From: FEB-35 sp050263095
Lineage (GTDB): Bacteria > Desulfobacterota > Deferrimicrobia > Deferrimicrobiales > Deferrimicrobiaceae
Length of the DNA stretch: 43,869 nucleotides
Assembly: GCA_050263095.1 (NCBI GenBank)
Contig: JBLNEW010000067.1
Coordinates: 1 to 43,869, forward strand
Direction of reading: 5' to 3'
Shown here: one piece after another, positions 40,682 to 43,869 of the stretch
Position numbering within the stretch: position 1 is the stretch's first letter
Layout: each line of letters starts with the position of its first letter
The notes under the pieces: generated by a model
The model's input: only the letters and a program-made list of their open reading frames with translations
Told to the model about the DNA's origin: nothing
Databases searched by the model: none
Program-made: the position numbers and the translations under genes

Positions 40682-41665
40682 ATGAAAAGAAGCATCGTTT
40701 TCTTCCTGGCAGCGGCGCTCCTGGCGACAACGGCATATGCGGAACCCGTGCGTCTGGCGCTTCACTCCTGCTGCGTTACAGAGGACGCGACGACCAAGGA
40801 GATCCTCCCGGCGTTCAAGAAGTATTACAAGGAGAAGTTCGGCAGGGACGTGGATATCAGCGCATCGTTCGCCGGCTCGGGGACGCTCAAGAACCAGATC
40901 CTCGGCGGCGCTCCCGTGCAGGTGGCGATCCTCTCCTCCGAGCTCTACCTGGACCAATTGAAGGGGAAGGGGCTCATCTCATCCGACTGGCGGGCGAATC
41001 CCAAAAACGGGTCGGTCATCAAGTCGGTGATCATATTCGTCACCCGGAAGGACAATCCTAAAGGACTGCGGACCTACCAGGACCTTGCCCGGCAAGGCGT
41101 CAAGGTCCTCCACGCCAGCCCCGACACCTCGGGCGGCGCGCAGTGGGCGATTTTCGCGATGTACGGGGCGGGGGCGAACTTCAAAAACCTCACCTTCGGG
41201 CCGGAGGACGAGGGAGTGAAGCTCCTCTCCGCCGTGGAGAAAAACGTCATCGCTCAGCCGGAATCAGCGCGGCAGACCTTCGTCCAGTTCGACGCGGGGT
41301 TCGGCGACGCCATCGTGACGTACGAGAACGAGGCATTGCTGGAAAAGGCCAAGGGACGCGATTACGCGATCTCAGTGCCGAAGAAGACGATCGAGACGGA
41401 GTGGAAGGTCGCGCGGATCGACAGGAACATCCGGCCCGACCAGGAGCACGCCGTCGCCGAGTTCATCAAGTTCCTCTACTCCGCCGATGCGCAGCGCGCG
41501 TACGCCAAGTACGGCTTCCGCCCGGTCGACGCCAAGGTGGAAAAGGAGTTCCACGCCAAGTACGCGAAGGTCGCCGAGCCGTTTACCGTCGACGACCTCG
41601 GCGGATGGCAGAATGCCAGAAAGAACGTGATCGAAAACGCGTGGAAGAAGACGCAGCGCAAATAG
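40682..41665 (+). CDS. sbp: Sulfate-type ABC transporter substrate-binding protein
   Basis: 327 residues. GTGGAGGCAGT precedes the ATG. The signal peptide (MKRSIVFFLAAALLATTAYA) is followed by a periplasmic type-II binding fold of the Sbp/CysP group: FAGSGTLKNQILGGAPVQVAILSS corresponds to the GGSG-KQ anion loop, and ASPDTSGGAQWAIFAMYG to the conserved TSGGARW segment. TYENEALL and GFRPVDAKVEKEF are also family features. It should bind sulfate, thiosulfate or a similar oxyanion. It is first in an operon with a permease, an ATPase and a sirohaem gene. Confidence 0.9.
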   Translation: MKRSIVFFLAAALLATTAYAEPVRLALHSCCVTEDATTKEILPAFKKYYKEKFGRDVDISASFAGSGTLKNQILGGAPVQVAILSSELYLDQLKGKGLISSDWRANPKNGSVIKSVIIFVTRKDNPKGLRTYQDLARQGVKVLHASPDTSGGAQWAIFAMYGAGANFKNLTFGPEDEGVKLLSAVEKNVIAQPESARQTFVQFDAGFGDAIVTYENEALLEKAKGRDYAISVPKKTIETEWKVARIDRNIRPDQEHAVAEFIKFLYSADAQRAYAKYGFRPVDAKVEKEFHAKYAKVAEPFTVDDLGGWQNARKNVIENAWKKTQRK

Positions 41666-41667
41666 GC

Positions 41668-42504
41668 ATGGCCCCGGGCCGGTTCCGGAATCTCGACGCC
41701 CTGGTGCGGTGGTCGGTGTTCGCGGCAGCCGTCGGGCTGTTCCTGGTCCTCATCCTGCTGCCGCTGGTATCGCTCAACCGCTACGCGGTGCGGGAAGGGC
41801 TCGGGATCTTCTGGAGCCGGCTCCGGGATCCGGGCGCCCTCGGGGCGCTGCGGCTGACGGCGTGGGTCGCGCTGGCGACCACCGCCGTGAACGGCCTTAT
41901 CGGCACGGCGATGGCCTTCGTCCTCACCCGCTATCGGTTCCCTGGACGAAGGGCGATAAACGCCCTGGTGGACATTCCGCTCGCGATCCCGACGGTGGTC
42001 ACCGGCTTCGCGCTCCTCCTCCTGTATGGGCCGCTCGGTCCTTTCGGGGAATTTCTGGGCGAAAGGAACATCCAGTTGATGTTCTCCTTCCCGGGGCTGC
42101 TCCTTGGCCACGTCTTCGTCACCTTCCCCTTCATGGTCCGGGCCGTGGGAGCGGTCCTCGAATCCGCTCCCCGCTCGGGGGAGGACGCCGCGCGGACGCT
42201 GGGGGCGAAGGAGTGGCAGGTATTTGTCCTCGTCACCCTGCCGTCCATAAAGGAGGGCCTGGTCGCCGGCTCGTTCCTCACCTTCTCGCGGTCGCTGGGG
42301 GAGTTCGGGGCTTCCATAATGGTTTCGGGAAATCTCGTCGGGCGGACGCAGACCGCCCCGCTCTACATCTTTTCACGCTTCAACACCGGCGACGTCGAAG
42401 GGGCCTCCGCCATAGCGATCCTGCTGGCGCTCGCGTCTTTCCTGATCCTGCTCCTCCTCCAGTTCGTCCAGGCCGGCCGTGGAATCAAGGAGGTGCAGGC
42501 TTGA
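41668..42504 (+). CDS. Sulfate/oxyanion ABC permease (CysW/CysT type)
   Basis: 278 residues from the ATG at 41668, two bases after the preceding stop. About six TM helices. The EAA-type loop is DAARTLGAKEWQVFVLVTLPSIKEGL, the coupling helix to the ATPase. SRSLGEFGASIMVSGN is the conserved LGEFGA segment of sulfate and molybdate permeases. Most sulfate importers have two permeases (CysT and CysW); only one is present here, so it probably works as a homodimer, as ModB does. Its TGA overlaps the TTG start of the ATPase gene. Confidence 0.9.
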   Translation: MAPGRFRNLDALVRWSVFAAAVGLFLVLILLPLVSLNRYAVREGLGIFWSRLRDPGALGALRLTAWVALATTAVNGLIGTAMAFVLTRYRFPGRRAINALVDIPLAIPTVVTGFALLLLYGPLGPFGEFLGERNIQLMFSFPGLLLGHVFVTFPFMVRAVGAVLESAPRSGEDAARTLGAKEWQVFVLVTLPSIKEGLVAGSFLTFSRSLGEFGASIMVSGNLVGRTQTAPLYIFSRFNTGDVEGASAIAILLALASFLILLLLQFVQAGRGIKEVQA

Positions 42505-43589
42505 CGACCCACCTTGCCGCCGAGGGGATCCGGAAGTCGTTCGGAGAGAAAACCGTCCTCGACGGCGTCTCGCTCTCCGTTGAAAGCGGCGAGCTTATGG
42601 CGCTGCTTGGCCCCAGCGGCTGCGGCAAGTCCACGCTCTTGAGGATCGTGGCGGGTCTGCTCCCCCATGACGCCGGCGCGGTGCGGATCGGCGGAAAGGA
42701 CATGGAAACCACCCCGGCCCGGGATCGCGGAGTCGGGTTCGTCTTCCAGGACTACGCGCTCTTCCCCCGGATGACCGTCGTCGAGAACATCGCGTTCGGT
42801 TTCCGGATCCGCGGCGTTGCGGCGGGCGAGAGGAACAGGAAGGCGGGCGCGATGATCGATCTGGTGGGCCTCTCGGAGGAGGCGGACCGCCCGGTGGACC
42901 GGCTTTCAGGCGGGCAGCGTCAGCGGGTCGCCCTGGCGCGCGCGCTGGCGGTGGAGCCGAAGCTTCTGCTCCTCGACGAACCGCTTTCTGCCCTGGACGT
43001 GAAGGTCCGCGAACGGCTGCGACGGGAGATCAAGACGATACAGAAGAAGGTCGGGATCACCGCCGTTATCGTCACGCACGACCAGGCGGAGGCCATGGAG
43101 CTGGGGGACCGGATCGCCGTCATGAACGAAGGGCGGATCGAGCAGGTCGCTCATCCTCGCGACGTCTACCAGGAGCCCGCCACTGAGTTCGTCGCCCGGT
43201 TCATCGGGGACGTCAACGTCCTGCCGGGCCGGATGTACCATGGCTACGCATACTCGGGAAGCCTCGCGATCCGGATGACCGGCGACATGCCGCCTCCCGA
43301 GGGAAGCTGGGTCAAGGTGATACTGCGCCCCGAGGACGTCTCCATCCATCCGCCGGGAATCCCCGAGGCGGGACAGTCGCACGCCAAGGTCGAATCCGTA
43401 TCCTTCCAGGGGACCCACCTCCGGGCGACGCTCGAGACGGAGGAAGGATATTCGCTGACCTCGCTCATCCTGCGCAGCCATCCGATGGCCGGCAATCTCG
43501 CCGAAGGGGACGAGGTTCGCGTGGAGGCGCTGCGCGGAAGCGTTCTCCCCGATCCGTTCGGGAAGCCCGAACCGGAATATTTCCTGTGA
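42501..43589 (+). CDS. cysA: CysA-type sulfate importer ATPase
   Basis: 362 residues from a TTG at 42501 that overlaps the permease stop (TTGA), with AAGGAGG six bases upstream. Walker A GPSGCGKST, signature LSGGQRQRVALARAL, Walker B LLLLDEPLSALD, H-loop VTHDQAEA. The C-terminal third is the TOBE regulatory domain (ILRPEDVSIHPPGIP, VESVSFQGTHLRATLET). It powers uptake of sulfate or a related oxyanion. ModC-like specificity cannot be excluded, but the binding protein points to sulfate. Confidence 0.92.
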   Translation: MTTHLAAEGIRKSFGEKTVLDGVSLSVESGELMALLGPSGCGKSTLLRIVAGLLPHDAGAVRIGGKDMETTPARDRGVGFVFQDYALFPRMTVVENIAFGFRIRGVAAGERNRKAGAMIDLVGLSEEADRPVDRLSGGQRQRVALARALAVEPKLLLLDEPLSALDVKVRERLRREIKTIQKKVGITAVIVTHDQAEAMELGDRIAVMNEGRIEQVAHPRDVYQEPATEFVARFIGDVNVLPGRMYHGYAYSGSLAIRMTGDMPPPEGSWVKVILRPEDVSIHPPGIPEAGQSHAKVESVSFQGTHLRATLETEEGYSLTSLILRSHPMAGNLAEGDEVRVEALRGSVLPDPFGKPEPEYFL

Positions 43590-43596
43590 GGTGTGC

Positions 43597-43869
43597 ATGA
43601 CGATGAGCGGAACCTATTTCCCCATATTCTGCGATATCCGCGGGACGCCTGTCCTCGTCGTGGGGGCGGGCAAGGTCGCGGAGCGGAAGATCGATGCTCT
43701 CCTGGCGCACGGCGCCGCCGTGACCGTCGTCGCGACCAGGTTTTCCGACCCGGTGCGCCGGAGGATGGAGCGCGGGGAGGTGCGCGGAATCCGATCCCCC
43801 TTCCTGCCGGAACATCTCGGAGGGATGGCGATGGCCTTTGCCGCCGCTTCAGACCCGGCGGCGAACCGA
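43597..43869 (+). CDS. Precorrin-2 dehydrogenase/sirohaem synthase, N-terminal part (cut by window end)
   Basis: The first 91 codons of a gene that continues past the right edge. GAGGTGTGC precedes the ATG, seven bases after cysA. PIFCDIRGTPVLVVGAGKVAERKIDALLAHGAAVTVVA is the Rossmann NAD site (VGAGKVAERK) of the Met8/CysG N-terminal family, which makes sirohydrochlorin and inserts iron to give sirohaem. Sirohaem is the cofactor of sulfite reductase, so its place after the sulfate importer fits assimilatory sulfur metabolism. Whether a methylase domain follows cannot be seen. Confidence 0.88.
   Translation, partial: MTMSGTYFPIFCDIRGTPVLVVGAGKVAERKIDALLAHGAAVTVVATRFSDPVRRRMERGEVRGIRSPFLPEHLGGMAMAFAAASDPAANR

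Noticed and set aside
1..43869. tRNA, rRNA, CRISPR, IS element or phage genes
   Set aside because: None seen on either strand by reading; no transposase or integrase-like product and no regularly spaced repeats.

Overview
The window comes from a GC-rich Gram-negative bacterium. It has signal peptides, lipoproteins, outer-membrane barrels and three-part RND pumps. The gene repertoire (DUF2318 protein, small c-type cytochromes, NtrC-class sigma-54 regulator, polyferredoxin, ArsR repressors) suggests a deltaproteobacterial or Desulfuromonadia-like lineage. That placement is inference with low confidence. I see no tRNA, rRNA, CRISPR array, IS element, prophage or plasmid origin.

Layout. 1-966 (-): partial transglutaminase-like/TPR protein behind a promoter with a Fur-like palindrome. 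1183-11475 (-): one long metal operon. Reading from its 5' end it encodes a DUF2318 protein, an FtsX-type permease, a MacB/LolD-type ATPase, two small membrane proteins, CusC-, CusB- and CusA-like RND components, a His/Met-rich periplasmic protein and a small secreted protein. 11476-11794: a control region with two divergent sigma-54-like promoters and an inverted repeat between them. 11795-12049 (+): a second small secreted protein, a paralogue of the one at the far end of the operon. 12152-17067 (-): NtrC-type regulator, histidine kinase, MntH-UspA fusion and a c'-like cytochrome. 17281-19411 (+): ankyrin protein and a PQQ-type sugar dehydrogenase with an unusual membrane insertion, behind a Pho-box-like site. 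19467-23922 (-): transglutaminase protein, Hsp33, cysteine desulfurase, nucleoside phosphorylase and ArsR. 24229-30451 (+): CzcCBA-type divalent-metal pump preceded by a small secreted protein. 30486-33257 (-): ArsR, porin, haem lipoprotein and beta-barrel protein. 33548-34756 (+): threonine ammonia-lyase. 34787-34969 (-): a small protein. 35150-37709: an Nramp-like transporter converging on a membrane-less MgtE-like protein. 37840-38914 (+): membrane polyferredoxin. 38935-40339 (-): envelope proteins. 40682-43869 (+): sulfate ABC importer and the start of a sirohaem-synthesis gene.

How it works together. The stretch from 1 to about 37 kb is dominated by metal traffic: a monovalent (Cu/Ag-type) RND pump, a divalent (Zn/Co/Cd-type) RND pump, two Nramp-family proteins, an iron-type ABC module and two ArsR repressors. 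The most notable idea is that the two-component system at 14580-17067 controls the Cus operon and its divergent partner through sigma-54 and a shared enhancer. The two paralogous small secreted proteins bracket that operon and may be part of it. The 3' end is ordinary assimilatory sulfur metabolism.
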